A DNA stretch of 64,000 nt from Rhizophagus irregularis (Eukaryota; Glomeromycota; Glomeromycetes; Glomerales; Glomeraceae), in assembly GCF_026210795.1 (NCBI RefSeq), contig NC_089448.1, forward strand, positions 186,001-250,000. The letters are read 5' to 3'. Numbering within the stretch: the stretch's first letter is position 1; the number at the start of each line of letters is the position of its first letter. A model generated the notes under the pieces. The model was not told the origin of the DNA. It searched no databases and saw only the letters and a program-made list of their open reading frames with translations. The position numbers and the translations under genes are program-made. Below, in pieces: positions 11,288 through 21,829 of the stretch.

Positions 11288-12929
11288 TTATTCGCTATTG
11301 GAATTTTCCCTTTCTCCCTGCTTACTTACTATACGCTTTTTGTTTTTATTGATCCTCTCTTCATTTTCATCGATATCCTCCACCTTCTTCTTTCCTTTTG
11401 CTGATGGCAAGCTTGATCCTGATGCAATATCCTCTAGTCTTCCTTTAAAACTGCTATTCAATGCATCTAATTCTTCATGTTCTTCTAATGTTCTTGGTAT
11501 TGTTGATATTTGATCAGTTCTTGCGTCAACAAATTTATTCTTTGCCATTTGTTGTGGTAATTTAAATCTGTTGATTCCAAAACGTTTCTTGTATGTTCCT
11601 TCGTCGCCTATTAATTCATCTTGGCTTTTCATTTGAAGTCCTTTTCCCACGTCTTCGATTTATAAATTGCTTTTAATAGGTCACTTTCATTGTTAAAATA
11701 CATCAAAATATATTTTATTTTGTTTACTTTAATTATTTTTGAAAAGTGCCCACCATATTTTAAATTGAATAATTTAAGTAATACATATTCTGTTTTATTG
11801 CTTTCTTCTTCATTTAATTTCTTAAAAGCTTGCCATTCATATCTTTTCTTGATTGCTGAAGTGTTCATTTTTGCGTCAAACATCCTAAAAAAATAATACC
11901 GATCGTTTCTTGCTATGACTATATTGGATCCTCCTTTAAGAAATTTTTCTTCCATTTCTTTTGTCAAGCGGATCCTAGCCTGAACGGTTCTATATTTGTA
12001 ATTCTATCTGACCTCTAATTTTTCTACGTATCCTACTTTCGTATATATCATTGTCCTTCCAATAAGCAGGAAAATCATAAAATTTTAAATCACGTGATTT
12101 TTCGGCAAAATGTTTTTCCAAATAATCATCGTTTGAACAGGAATTTCGGCGATTTTCCCCTTTTTGATTTCCTGCGTCGATGATTTCTTTTTTTTGATTT
12201 TCTGCATTGATCGTGGCTTTTTGTCTTACTCTTATGCTTACTAGATGTGGCAACCTTGCTCGTTGTCTTTTACTTCATTTCTTCGTTTAATTTTATTGCA
12301 TCATTTTCCAAAGATTTTATTCATTCTCTTTCTATCTTTAAATCATTTTCCAGAGTTCTTATTCGTTCTTCAGCTATCCTTTTTAATTCTTTGCATTCCG
12401 TTAATCTATCTACATTTTCTTGTATTATCTCATTTTTTTCCATAATTGTGTCCTCCGCTTTTTCAGAGCGTCCAAAAGGCAGCTTTTTCTTGTAAGGCTT
12501 TTCTATTGGTTCCTTTTCATTGCTTGTTGTGTCACCCTGTACTGCAGAATTCTCACGAAGCATTTTCTCTACTATTCTCTTGAAAGTTTCTCCTCCAAGT
12601 TTCATTGTAAAGACAGCAACTTTTACCAAGGTATCATAGTCAGTTACCCCTGTTAGTCCTATTATACGTCTTTCTGAGAGAACTGCCTTATGTATCTGAA
12701 AACCCAGGTCTTCTTCCAAATGTGTTTTTTCGTATTCTGCTAAGTCTAATTTTTCAATTTTCCTCAAAGCTAGATAAAAATCTTTTGTGTATTCTACCTC
12801 AAAACCTGCAAAGCCTCTATAAAACTCCGTTATAAGTTGTTTTAAAACTTCTTCCTGTATTTTATATGTATTTTGTATATGTTTTGTATAATAAAATTTA
12901 AAATTTTCTCTTGTAAAAATTTTGGCCAA
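11288..12929 (-). pseudogene. Element-like ORF with RRM-like segment, frameshifted
   Basis: Consecutive minus-strand frames continue one another. 12929-12321 encodes an N-terminal domain (starts MAKIFTRENFKFYYTK) running into a coiled coil. After stops comes a Lys/Arg-rich link, then 12253-11990 with SRDLKFYDFPAYWKDNDI, then 11967-11629 starting in YRTVQARIRLTKEMEEKFL..GG and ending KTWEKDF, then 11650-11288 with an acidic/basic tail. The blocks FYD(F/I)P..W.DNDI and VQARIRLT...GG recur in the relic at 24.4-25.3 kb and look like the two halves of an RRM-like fold. At least three frameshifts plus stops mark it as dead. Possible origin: ORF1/gag-like protein of a retroelement; no reverse transcriptase is nearby, so this is tentative. 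Confidence 0.6.
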
Positions 12930-12964
12930 AAGATCGTCAGGAAGAGTTTCTATTCGCAGTCTCC

Positions 12965-13210
12965 TCTATTTTGATATTGTATAGTAGCTATATTGTGATA
13001 TTATCAAAATGATATTATTTTGATATTGAAATGATATCGTTTAAAATAATGAGATTTCTGTAAAGAATTTAATAAGTGTTTTTAAATTATTTATAATTCT
13101 TAGGCTTAAATCCTCAGTATTTTTATGTCAAACAAAGTTTCTTTATTAACATCTAAGTATATTTATTTAATCTGGTTAAGATATGCAATTGTAGTTATAT
13201 CTTTGTTTTT
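12965..13210. repeat. Dispersed repeat shared with 50.6-50.8 kb
   Basis: 'ataattcttaggcttaaa' then '..ctcagtatttttat' and 'atctggttaagatatgcaat' recur in the same order at 50660-50790. The left part (12965-13050) is the same ATATC/GATAT-rich sequence seen at 9.8-9.96 kb, suggesting one family of element margins flanking the ORF at 11.3-12.9 kb. Confidence 0.6.
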
Positions 13211-13234
13211 TAATATGGAACATCTATACTCTAT

Positions 13235-13265
13235 ACTCGACAATGATTCTCGATTTTCTGGTTCA
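13235..13265. repeat. Short dispersed repeat, second copy near 23.43 kb
   Basis: The stretch 'actctatactcgacaatgat' plus 'tctcgattttctggtt' is repeated at about 23424-23461. Only the short block is conserved. Confidence 0.6.
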
Positions 13266-13604
13266 TCACGTGAGTAGCAAATAACGACTCTCTATATTAT
13301 AAGAAAAGCGAAAAATCAGACATGATCTTGAATATAAAGGAAATCATCAAAAAAATAAGAACCAAAGGTTGCAACAATTTGGTGTCTGATTGTTCGATCC
13401 TTTTATAAACGAGTTGAGAGAGCAAATTTTGAGATAAATTTTAATATACTGAGTTTTGGAATGGCGTTCAGAAATTAAATGTCAATTCCAATTACGAAAT
13501 TTTGGCTAAGTATAACTGCAATCACATGATTTTTTGTTTCTGATCATATAAAAATCACTTGATTTTAAATGCCTATAACTTTTTATGTAGGCATTTTTCA
13601 AAAA

Positions 13605-13835
13605 TCTGATTATTTCAACAACAATTGCCATGATGATTTTGATGCTTATGATGATCATGATTTTTATGATGATTTTTATGATGATTTTTATTATGATTCT
13701 GATGATGATTTCAATTATCATGATGGCTTTTATAACTATGATTATTTAGCATATGACTCTGATTGAACAGAGAGGTATTGGTTAATTCGTATAAAAGTAA
13801 TTTTGTTATTTTTATTATGAAAGATTTCACTTTAT
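13605..13835. repeat. Dispersed repeat with Asp/Tyr/Phe codon run, copy 2
   Basis: Counterpart of 2480-2705. It reads on the plus strand as an uninterrupted low-complexity frame rich in DDF, YDD and FYD, ending in a stop at 13764-13766. The other copy does not keep the frame, so I do not call a gene. Confidence 0.6.
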
Positions 13836-13837
13836 CT

Positions 13838-14340
13838 GATTCCAATTGACTTATACCATTATTTACCTATAATTGTTTTATTTTACAAGATTATTAGTAG
13901 TGCATTAAATTTTCATTTAGTAATAAAGAAGGTACATAGCCAATTCCTCCTCCAGAATTAGCAGACTTTATCAACGACAAAGCATGGGTGCCCGAAATGA
14001 GAGTCTTGGGTTGGTTACCAAGGATGTCAAGACAGTAATTCTCACTAAGTGACCACGGGGAGTATTAGGAGTTACCCAATACTTTGCAAAATAAAAACAA
14101 ACACACCTTTTTCTTTAATTCAGCAAAAGTATTTGAATCTAATAATACATTTGCTTCATCCAAAAAACGATTTTTCCAGGCAACATCAAGGCTTTGCCAT
14201 TTGGCTGATGTAAATGTAGTGCTAGTTAGTTGAGCTAGTGAAACCAATGATTATATCTCAGTTATGGCTCAAAATCCATAGTAAGTCCAATTTTTTGATT
14301 TTGTATTTGTAATAGTAAAAGCAAAAAGTAATTTTTAATG
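13838..14340 (-). pseudogene. Degraded partial copy of the bromodomain/nuclease gene
   Basis: 13838-13880 matches the nuclease exon at about 3510-3560. The next bases (about 13885 on) match intron 1 from about 4838, so about 1.28 kb including the whole bromodomain is deleted. The exon 1 match at 14107-14290 retains SLAQLTSTTFTSAKWQS but lacks the first 25 or so codons including the start, with one frame disturbance near 14245. It is flanked on both sides by sequence shared with the parent locus (13605-13835 and 14400-14880). Confidence 0.8.
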
Positions 14341-14399
14341 TTTGAGAGAAATTAGAGATCTTAAATATTAAAAAAAATAATATGATTCAGACACATTAA

Positions 14400-14890
14400 C
14401 ACGAAATATTGTCAACCAGATTCATTATTGCAGAAGATTATAAACTGTATATGCAATATATGCAATTCATGTAATAATGAAATGAAATAAATTTTATTAG
14501 ATATATGTATGACTCATATTGAATAAATAGAACTGTAATTTTACACTTTTTTTTTTTATATTAATCTAGAACAAACTAATGATATAACCAAGCAAAAAAG
14601 AAAAATATGTATCATAATGTATTAAATAATAATCATGATATATACCAGATGATATATTGTTGATATTTTTTACAGACTATTATTATAATTTATATTCACC
14701 TTACATAAATTCTTTTATTAACAAAAATAAAATATTAAACTTTTTTTTTTTATATTAATCTAGAACAAACTAATGATATAACCAAGCAAAAAAGAAAAAT
14801 GTATCAAATAATAATCATGATATATACCAGATGATATATTGTTGATATTTTTTACAGACTATTATTATAATTTATATTAACAAAAATAAA
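14400..14890. repeat. Copy of the bromodomain-gene upstream region, with its own tandem pair
   Basis: 14400-14540 matches 5460-5600. Then two direct units follow, 14545-14695 and 14738-14880, each containing 'ttaatctagaacaaactaat' and 'cagatgatatattgttgata'. These correspond to the left halves of the 330-bp units at 5602-6264; the ACGCGCTTACGCGT part is missing. Confidence 0.8.
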
Positions 14891-14951
14891 ATATTAATTT
14901 TCTTATTTAATATCTCCCCACAGGAGATACATATAACATTAAATCAAAAAT

Positions 14952-15079
14952 AAAATATTCACACTTAAAATAAATAAAAATAACAAAATAATGAAATTCC
15001 TCTAATAAAAATATAAATATTCACACTTAAAATAAATAAAAATAACAAAATAATATGAAATTCGTCCAATAAAAATGTA
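14952..15079. repeat. Tandem duplication, two units of about 64 bp
   Basis: Each unit contains 'tattcacacttaaaataaat' followed by aaaaataacaaaataat and 'gaaattc.tc.aataaaaat'. Differences are a few bases. Confidence 0.8.
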
Positions 15080-15509
15080 AAAATAATAATAATTTCCCAA
15101 ATCTCTCATATAAATTCATGAAATTAAATTAAATTCATCTAATAAAATTCATAAAAATCATTTTTCTTTTCACTCCACGTGATCTTTAATAGGATCCCAA
15201 AAATTACCCTCCTCGTATTACTTTCTTGACTTGGTCAAAATGCATGATTATGTATGATAACCATATTCTTTTCTGATCTGAAAATTAAACATTAACACGT
15301 ATTTTTTCAAAGAATCTTTTACTTACGATAGCAAAATCGAAATATTTCAATTATTCCCTTCTCTTATAATTAAATTCCCCTAATTTTGATTTTCTCCCAT
15401 TTCGATATTAATAAAAGTTGTTTCTTTTCATCACTTTCCCGCGAGATTTTTAATTTCAATATTCATTTTCTTAAAACAATATTTTTCTTCTCTTTTTTTT
15501 TCTTTTCTG

Positions 15510-15525
15510 CGGAAATATCTCTCTT
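15510..15525. repeat. Left target-site duplication of the GC-richer insertion
   Basis: CGGAAATATCTCTCTT is identical to 17186-17201. It adjoins an A/T-rich run that, read on the minus strand, is an A-rich 3' tail of the insertion. Confidence 0.75.
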
Positions 15526-17185
15526 TTTTATTTTATTTTTATTATATAGACTCTAGATCCAGGACTACAAGCAAATACTAGAACGAAATACAAAGAAAAC
15601 GAAACAAAACTAAGCTAATGCGAGTTCGTCCAACCCAAGACGCTAGATAGGAGCCGTCTACCCTCTTATTCATAAGAATCCCGGGCATAACCAGACAATG
15701 AAAAAGAACAGCGAACAGAAAAAAAAAGGAGTTCAAACGTATCAATAGACCTGTTCAATTCTGATCGTTCGGGTTTTTTGATCGAAAATCCATTAACCAA
15801 TTCTATCATGTGATCAAAATCAAAATTGAGTACTTTGATCGGCTTATTGAACGGTTAATCTTGGTCACCTTGTTTTTCGTATAATAAAATATTTTCCTTT
15901 TTTAAAAATGGCAAATAAGCAATATTGTAAAGGTATATTAAACTTTTTGAGGGGGCCTATTAAAACTTCACTAGACACCAGACACGTTAAAAAAAAAGTG
16001 ATCAAAATGATACCATAATTTTGTTGTTCGGAAAGTTCGGATCGTTGATCAGGTCACACAATTTCATTATCAATTCAAAACCCGATCTTGAACAGGCCTA
16101 ATGTCACACGTATTTTTCTTTTATCTAAAACTAGATACTATACGTAAATGCTGTCATGTATAGAATGGTGTGATCTAAGTAAAGGTCCGTAATGTTATAT
16201 TTATGAAGTGAATTAATAATTATTCATGCGCTGCTGGAGTCATTATCGTGTCAGGTGTGGACACGGCGGAGGTGTATGATAAATCACTCATCGTTGAGGC
16301 GGAAACGTTGTCCGGAGGTGGTGTTCGTCTAAGAAAGACATCCGGAGTGTTAAGGACCATCTGAATGATCTGATCCTGTTTTGAGATGACGTAACGAGCG
16401 TTAGTATTGGCTTTGGACGTAACGTCCGATGTATGAATCGCCACATATTGTAAGTGACGACGCCATGTTTGGCAGGCGTATTTATAGCCGTAGCTGTATT
16501 GACGGATGGAGCTGACGTCTAATTTTATATTGGAAGAGGTTGAAATTATAAGTCGTGAGGTAATATAAGCGCGGGTCGCCAGGTGTTCCTGATGGTAGCG
16601 GAGGTAAAGGTTTTTTCTTTTTGTTGCGTTTTTTAACACGGCGTAACCAGTTTCTCTTACACCGTTTTGCTTTCACATAATCGGCCATATAAGGACTCTT
16701 TGGACGCATCGCGTATTTAACAGGCAGGTGTTGTAATTGTTTAGGTCGGATTGGAGCAGGCCGTTAATGATATAGGGTTTGTGAAATCCTTGATACGGAT
16801 GTTCTTGATGGAGAATGCTATGCGTAAGTCTGTTCCATCTTTCCACTTGTTGTGGGAGCGTACAACATCGAATTTGAGGTTGTGGTATTGTTTTTAGTAT
16901 ATTCGTTCACTTTCAACAGTTTGGTCTTTGTTGAGTTTTCGGTGTTCCATAATTTGTTGTAACGTAGGATTTTTAAGACCGTCGTAGGTTTTGTATTTTC
17001 GTTTTGTGATGTTATAACTACCGCCTAGGCGTTGAGAGTGAACTTTTTTAACGTTCAGGCCGTTACTGACAGCGTATCGTGAAGTTTAATACTCTATTTG
17101 TTCTTTATAGAAGCGTAGATTTTTCGCTAGGTTGGTATTACCTTGGACTGGGCAATATTCATTCGTATAATGGTGTCTACAACGT
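15526..17185 (-). mobile_element. Retroposed GC-richer insertion with degenerate coding sequence
   Basis: The block has visibly higher G+C than its flanks, lies between identical 16-bp direct repeats, and ends on the minus strand in an A-rich tail (ATAATAAAAATAAAATAAAA). Coding signal is on the minus strand in shifting frames. One frame (about 17180-16745) reads through GGSYNITKRKYKTYDGLKNP and HNKWKDGTDLRIAFSIKNIR with two stops. The next (16709-16482) has a Lys/Arg-rich stretch. The last (16639-16220) ends TPDTIMTPAAHE. I do not recognise the protein. Target duplication plus A tail fit LINE-mediated retroposition of either a 5'-truncated LINE or another RNA. A hAT-like MITE (15746-16100) is nested near its 3' end. 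Confidence 0.65.
15746..16100. mobile_element. hAT-like MITE nested in the retroposed block
   Basis: Inverted ends: TAGACCTGTTCAA...TCGGGTTTT at the left, and the complement TAGGCCTGTTCAAGATCGGG at the right. The interior is AT-rich, unlike the host insertion. The target duplication is not clear. Termini of the TAGGCCTGTTCAA kind are common in hAT families, so class assignment is by resemblance. Confidence 0.65.
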
Positions 17186-17201
17186 CGGAAATATCTCTCT
17201 T
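17186..17201. repeat. Right target-site duplication of the GC-richer insertion
   Basis: Identical to 15510-15525 (CGGAAATATCTCTCTT). Confidence 0.75.
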
Positions 17202-17519
17202 CTTATAATTATTTGAGTATCATTCTCTATATTGTGATCAACGTGACTTATGATGTAATTTCATAATCACTTGTAAATCCCCTTTTTAAAGAACCAATCA
17301 AATTAATTATTTCTAAAAATTATAAAATGATAAAAAAAATTATGTAATACTAAACATTACATATGAATCAGTTTATACTCGTGACCCAGGAGTTTACATT
17401 TTAAATTCATAAATTTTATACACTAAGTTTAAATTTTAATACTGCGCCTCACAATTAATGAATTTACTAGGCCTAAATCAATCGATCAGCAATCCAATCA
17501 CGTGAAACCGATTCATATA

Positions 17520-17835
17520 AAAATAAATAGAGGATAAAGAAGGAGGAGGAAAAAAATAAGAAAAAGTGAAAAGAAAAATAAAAAAGGAGGAAGATAAAAA
17601 GGAAAGAAGGAGAGAGGTAAAAAGGAAGAAGTAAGGACAAAAGTTAAAGAAAGAGAAAAGAAGACAAAGGAAGAAAATAAGAAGACGAAAAAGAGAGACG
17701 AAAAGGAATGAGTGAAGAAGATGAAAAGGAAAGAGAGAGGAAGAAAAAGAGAAAGAGACGAAAGGAGGGAGAGAAGCAAAAGACAAAAAGGAAGGAGAAA
17801 AATGAATTAGCAAAGGTAAAGGAAAACGAAAAAAA
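17520..17835. repeat. Long polypurine tract
   Basis: About 300 bp of nearly pure A and G on the plus strand (gaaggaggaggaaaa, aagaaagagaaaagaag and similar). The long minus-strand Leu/Phe/Ser frames across it follow from the composition and are not genes. Such tracts can form triplex DNA; no function is implied. Confidence 0.8.
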
Positions 17836-17899
17836 AGAAATATACTAGGAACTTACCTAAATTCTATTGAAATAGAAACTATCTTAAAGAAAGGAGATA

Positions 17900-18073
17900 A
17901 TGGCGCCTAAAAAAGTATATAATGAAATTAATAAAAAACAAGAGCAAAGAAAAAAAGAAAAAAAAAGACACACCTTAAAGCCAAAATGGAGTTATCAGTT
18001 ATGGATGCCATGCCTAAAGAGAAGTGGAAGAAGGCCGTACCATCATGCACAATTAGCTAGACGATTTGCGTAG
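17900..18073 (+). CDS. Possible small basic ORF between purine tracts
   Basis: ATG at 17900 opens a 57-codon frame beginning MAPKKVYNEINKKQEQRKKE and ending in RFA before TAG. The first half is low-complexity Lys/Glu sequence caused by the purine bias; the second half (WSYQLWMPCLKRSGRRPYHH) is normal in composition. No homologue is recognised, so a real gene is doubtful. Confidence 0.2.
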   Translation: MAPKKVYNEINKKQEQRKKEKKRHTLKPKWSYQLWMPCLKRSGRRPYHHAQLARRFA

Positions 18074-18099
18074 TATAAGTTTTGCAAAATAGATAAAAA

Positions 18100-18290
18100 G
18101 TAAAGTAGGAAAATGAGGCAAAGGGTGAAAAAGAGAGACGAAAAAGAGGAAAGAAAAAAAACAAAAAAGGTAAAAAAGAAGAAGGAAAAAAAGGAAAATA
18201 AAAGTGGGGGAGAAAAGGAAAATAAGAAGGAAGAAAAAGAAAAAAAAATGTAAAGTAAAAGAGAAGCAAAAGAAAAAAAAAAGTAAAAAA
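18100..18290. repeat. Second polypurine tract
   Basis: Plus-strand A/G run of about 190 bp (gaaaaagagagacgaaaaag and similar), resembling 17520-17835. The phrase gagagacgaaaa recurs in both, so the two may be a decayed duplication. Confidence 0.7.
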
Positions 18291-19107
18291 GCACACATAA
18301 ATAAATCATAAATTCTATACTAATACTGCAACACCACCTTCGTGTAATAATAAGATGTGCATCAAATTTCCATCAATATAACACATCTACTTACATATAG
18401 TGAAATTAATATAGCTTCTTTTCAGAGAACCTTTCAAAGGGAAACACCTAAACAACAGAAAAAGAAGTTTAAATAGTGAACATTAAGCTGCTCATTACAG
18501 AAAAAGACAAAAATCCAGACAAAATATCATTTACATAAAGCGTCATGAACTTGGTAGAATGGATCAGAACTGTATCCATTGTGGTGCCAAGTTTTGAATA
18601 GAAGAAAAAGATCATGATAGTTGCAAAACCTCACCATCTTTTGCTGTATGCTGTACTGGTGGCAAAATCAGTTACCACCTTTACTTAAACCACCATCATA
18701 TTTGCTAAATTTGTATATTTCATCAAGTTCTGAATCAAATTCATTCACAAAAATATAAGTGGTTATAACAATCTTTAGCACGTGCATCACTTTCAGACCA
18801 AATGAAAACATTATATATATCAGAAATAGGGCGTATACTACATTCAAAAGCAAAAATAAAATCTTTCAAAGTATTTAATATTGTAAGTATAATTTACTAT
18901 ATATTTTGTATTGTATGATGTCTTAAAATTCAATTGTTAGTAATGTTTTTAATATTTTATATTTTTGTTTATTTACACCCCTTAAATTTCTAATTAAAAT
19001 ACTTTAAAATTTCTAAACATAAATTAGAATTTCCTTTTCATTATTCATTAATTTAAAACAACTTACTAATCCTGGTGTGAAGCAACGGGCTACTTCTGGT
19101 TTTTACT
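18291..19107. other. AT-rich spacer, no gene recognised
   Basis: No supported coding sequence. At 19071-19090 the complement of ACCCGTTGCTTCACACCAGG appears, an inverted counterpart of 10621-10640. Confidence 0.5.
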
Positions 19108-19256
19108 ATTAAAAAACTACATCATTTTTAAAAATACACTATTTTATACCATTGAAAATTTCTCTAAAATTTTCACACTCGTACATCATCACGAGTGGTG
19201 TTGATTTGCGTAGTTTTTTCACACGTACTATTTTGAAGATCACGCTTATTTATCTT
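19108..19256. repeat. Solo terminus of the CATCAGG element family
   Basis: It matches 35235-35395, the right end of the 1070-bp element at 34326-35395, including CACTCGTacatcatcACGAGTG, 'gatttgcgtagttttttcac' and the end CTTCCTGATG. The left part of the element is absent here, so this is a solo end or truncated copy. Confidence 0.7.
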
Positions 19257-19615
19257 CCTGATGCAATCAAAATAATTTTTCTTATTACTCACTTAAATTT
19301 TATACAAAAAATCACTCGTATATGATATTTTATAATGATGAAATAAATTTATAAAATCATAATAATAATAATTTCTTTATTTAATAATTGAGCAACCCTA
19401 TAAAAAAATAAGAATGACTATATTATTTAAATTACAAACTAAGAATCTTCCTACTACTCTATAATCTTAGTGTTTAAATAATTCAACGTAAAATAAATAA
19501 TAAAAATGAATTTGCATTCAAATTGTCAAATTGTAAATTAGTTTAAGATTCATCTATAAAATAGATAGATTAGTAAATAAATATAATTTATTATTTTAAT
19601 ATATTATTAAAAATA

Positions 19616-21829
19616 CTAAATAATAAACAAACCATCAAGAATTTCTGATTTATCTTGTTCTGAATGAAGACTTGGATTATTTTGTACTTCATCTGTAAAA
19701 GTAAAATAAATTAGAATAATGACTAATTTATATTATAAATAATTTAATAAATATGGCTTACCATTAGTACCAATATTTGATTGTTGTTGCATGAATTCTC
19801 TCACATAGTCATTTTGAACATCTACTATTATCAATAAATCAAATATATTAATATACTCATCAACAAAAATATTATAAGAAAATTAGAATTGACATATAAA
19901 TAAATATTTTAAGGCTTTACCATTCTCTATTTTTAATTTTTTGGATAATCTGGGTGATTCTTTACTATCATTATCTAAAATTAAGATATACAGTAAATTA
20001 GTATATATTTATTTATTATAAAACACTAATAAGAATAAATTACCATTGGAACTAATTGGCATATATTGATTACTCGAATTACTAAGATTACTAGCTATAA
20101 TGAAATGAATCATTTAATATTTTATTGCATAAAATTCAATATAATTTTAATAAATACTTACAATTACTAGAAATACTAAAATCATATGATCTTCTGATAT
20201 AAAATGCTATTTTTTTTAAAAAAAGAGATTATCACTATTTATTAATTAATAAAGGACTTATACTAAAACATTATTAACTTTATATTACCTTTTTGTTCTT
20301 CTATTATTATTTATAAAAAGAAAATATTATTAATAATACTGAATATTAAAAAAAGATTTAATTAATAATATATATGAAACAATTATACCTTCTGTTGCAT
20401 TTTTTGGTTTAGGTAGGTTGTCAAATTTATAAGTTTTACTTGTAAATGATTTACTATTCATGTTAATTTTTTCTTTATCTACTTTTGCTATTAATTGAGG
20501 TAATTCATTTGGATTATTTTGATAATATGTTTTAATTTCTCTGATTGTTTTCCAAACTGCATTAGTATCAGGTCTTTTTAATGGATTAGCATCCCAACAT
20601 TGTTCCATTAAACTTTTATATTTTGAAGGAATTTCTGATATAATTACTGGTCTTATACCATCAATAATATTAATTGCAAGAATACAATCATGTTCATAAT
20701 TCATAAATGGAGGTTGTCCAAATGAAATTTCCCACATAAGCATTGCAATACTATAAATATCAGATTTAAAAGTATATTCTCTTCCAATAATAATTTCAGG
20801 TGCTATGTAAGGAAGATTCCCATAAATACTAGTAGTTGATGGTTTATCTGCAGGACCACAAAATCCAAGATCACTAATTCGCCAAGAATCATTAGACCGG
20901 GAATATAATATATTTCCAGAATGCAAATCTCTATGAATTGAATCCTCTTTATAAATATAATAAAGTGCTTCAATTATTTCAAAAGTAATTCTAATTCTTT
21001 CTTTCCATGTAAGTTGATTATGATTTTGTTGTAAATATTCTTTTAAATTCATATCAAACTTACTCATTACAAGTAAATAATTTCCATTTGATGGATTTTT
21101 TGTTAAACCAAAACATTGAACAATATCTGGACTTTTGTTGCTTAAAGTTAAATGTGATTTAGCCTAATAAAAGCAATAAATTTTATCAATAATTAAATTT
21201 AAGTTTAAGTTCTTTAAATATTTTTTTAAGTTACAAACCTCTTCAAACCAACTTTGGCTTGCATTTTCAATATTTTCTAATTCTTTAAGTATTACAACAC
21301 GGGTTCCTAATCTTATTAATTGTTGTTCTTTAGAATCCCATTCTGCATATCTTCCATCAATCCAATTTGCTGTATAAATATTAGAGAATCCACCTCTTGT
21401 TAGATATTTAATATTTTGTAAATTATTATATGGGATCCATTCAATTATTGCATCTGGGTTAAATGTCTCCATTTGGCAATTTTTTATTAAATTATCAATA
21501 TCATTATTGCCAGATGTCCAATTTGAAAAGTTTGTTTTTAAATAATTTCGAACACAATATTCACAATATAATGTAGCTAAACATTTTTGGTTACAATTTT
21601 CACAAATTCTTCTTGTCCCTGAATTAAAATAAATTTTATCTCGGTCATAAGCTCTATTATTTAATCTTATTGCTTCAGTTTTTTCTTCTTCTGTAAGAGA
21701 ATCATCATTAAGAATTTTTTGTTCACAAAATTCGTATTGTTTATGAAAGCCAACACAAATACTATAATCAATTGACTTATGCGCTCTCGTAAGTGCGTTA
21801 ATTATTAAATTCATTCGTTTATTAGACAT
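19616..21829 (-). CDS. TKL-like protein kinase with Cys-rich leader
   Basis: Eight exons splice in frame to 555 residues: 21829-21239, 21163-20389, 20300-20289 (a 12-nt micro-exon), 20206-20162, 20094-20044, 19974-19921, 19824-19762 and 19692-19616. After the first, phase-0 intron every junction is phase 1. The leader has CENCNQKC...YCEYC and NFSNWTSGN. The kinase domain follows: LTRGGFSNIYTA (glycine loop), Lys in VVILKELE, SIHRDLHSGNIL (catalytic loop), SDLGF (DLG for DFG), YIAPEI, then the C-lobe with CWDANPLKRPD. The tail is Ser/Asn-rich. I chose the ATG at 21829 because it opens a natural N-terminus; in-frame codons upstream include no ATG. All catalytic residues are present, so an active Ser/Thr or dual kinase is likely. 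This architecture is hugely expanded in Rhizophagus. Confidence 0.85.

Noticed and set aside
17478-18309. Several minus-strand Phe/Leu/Ser frames resembling membrane proteins
   Set aside because: They result from the polypurine tracts; no regular helix boundaries, and several frames are open at once.
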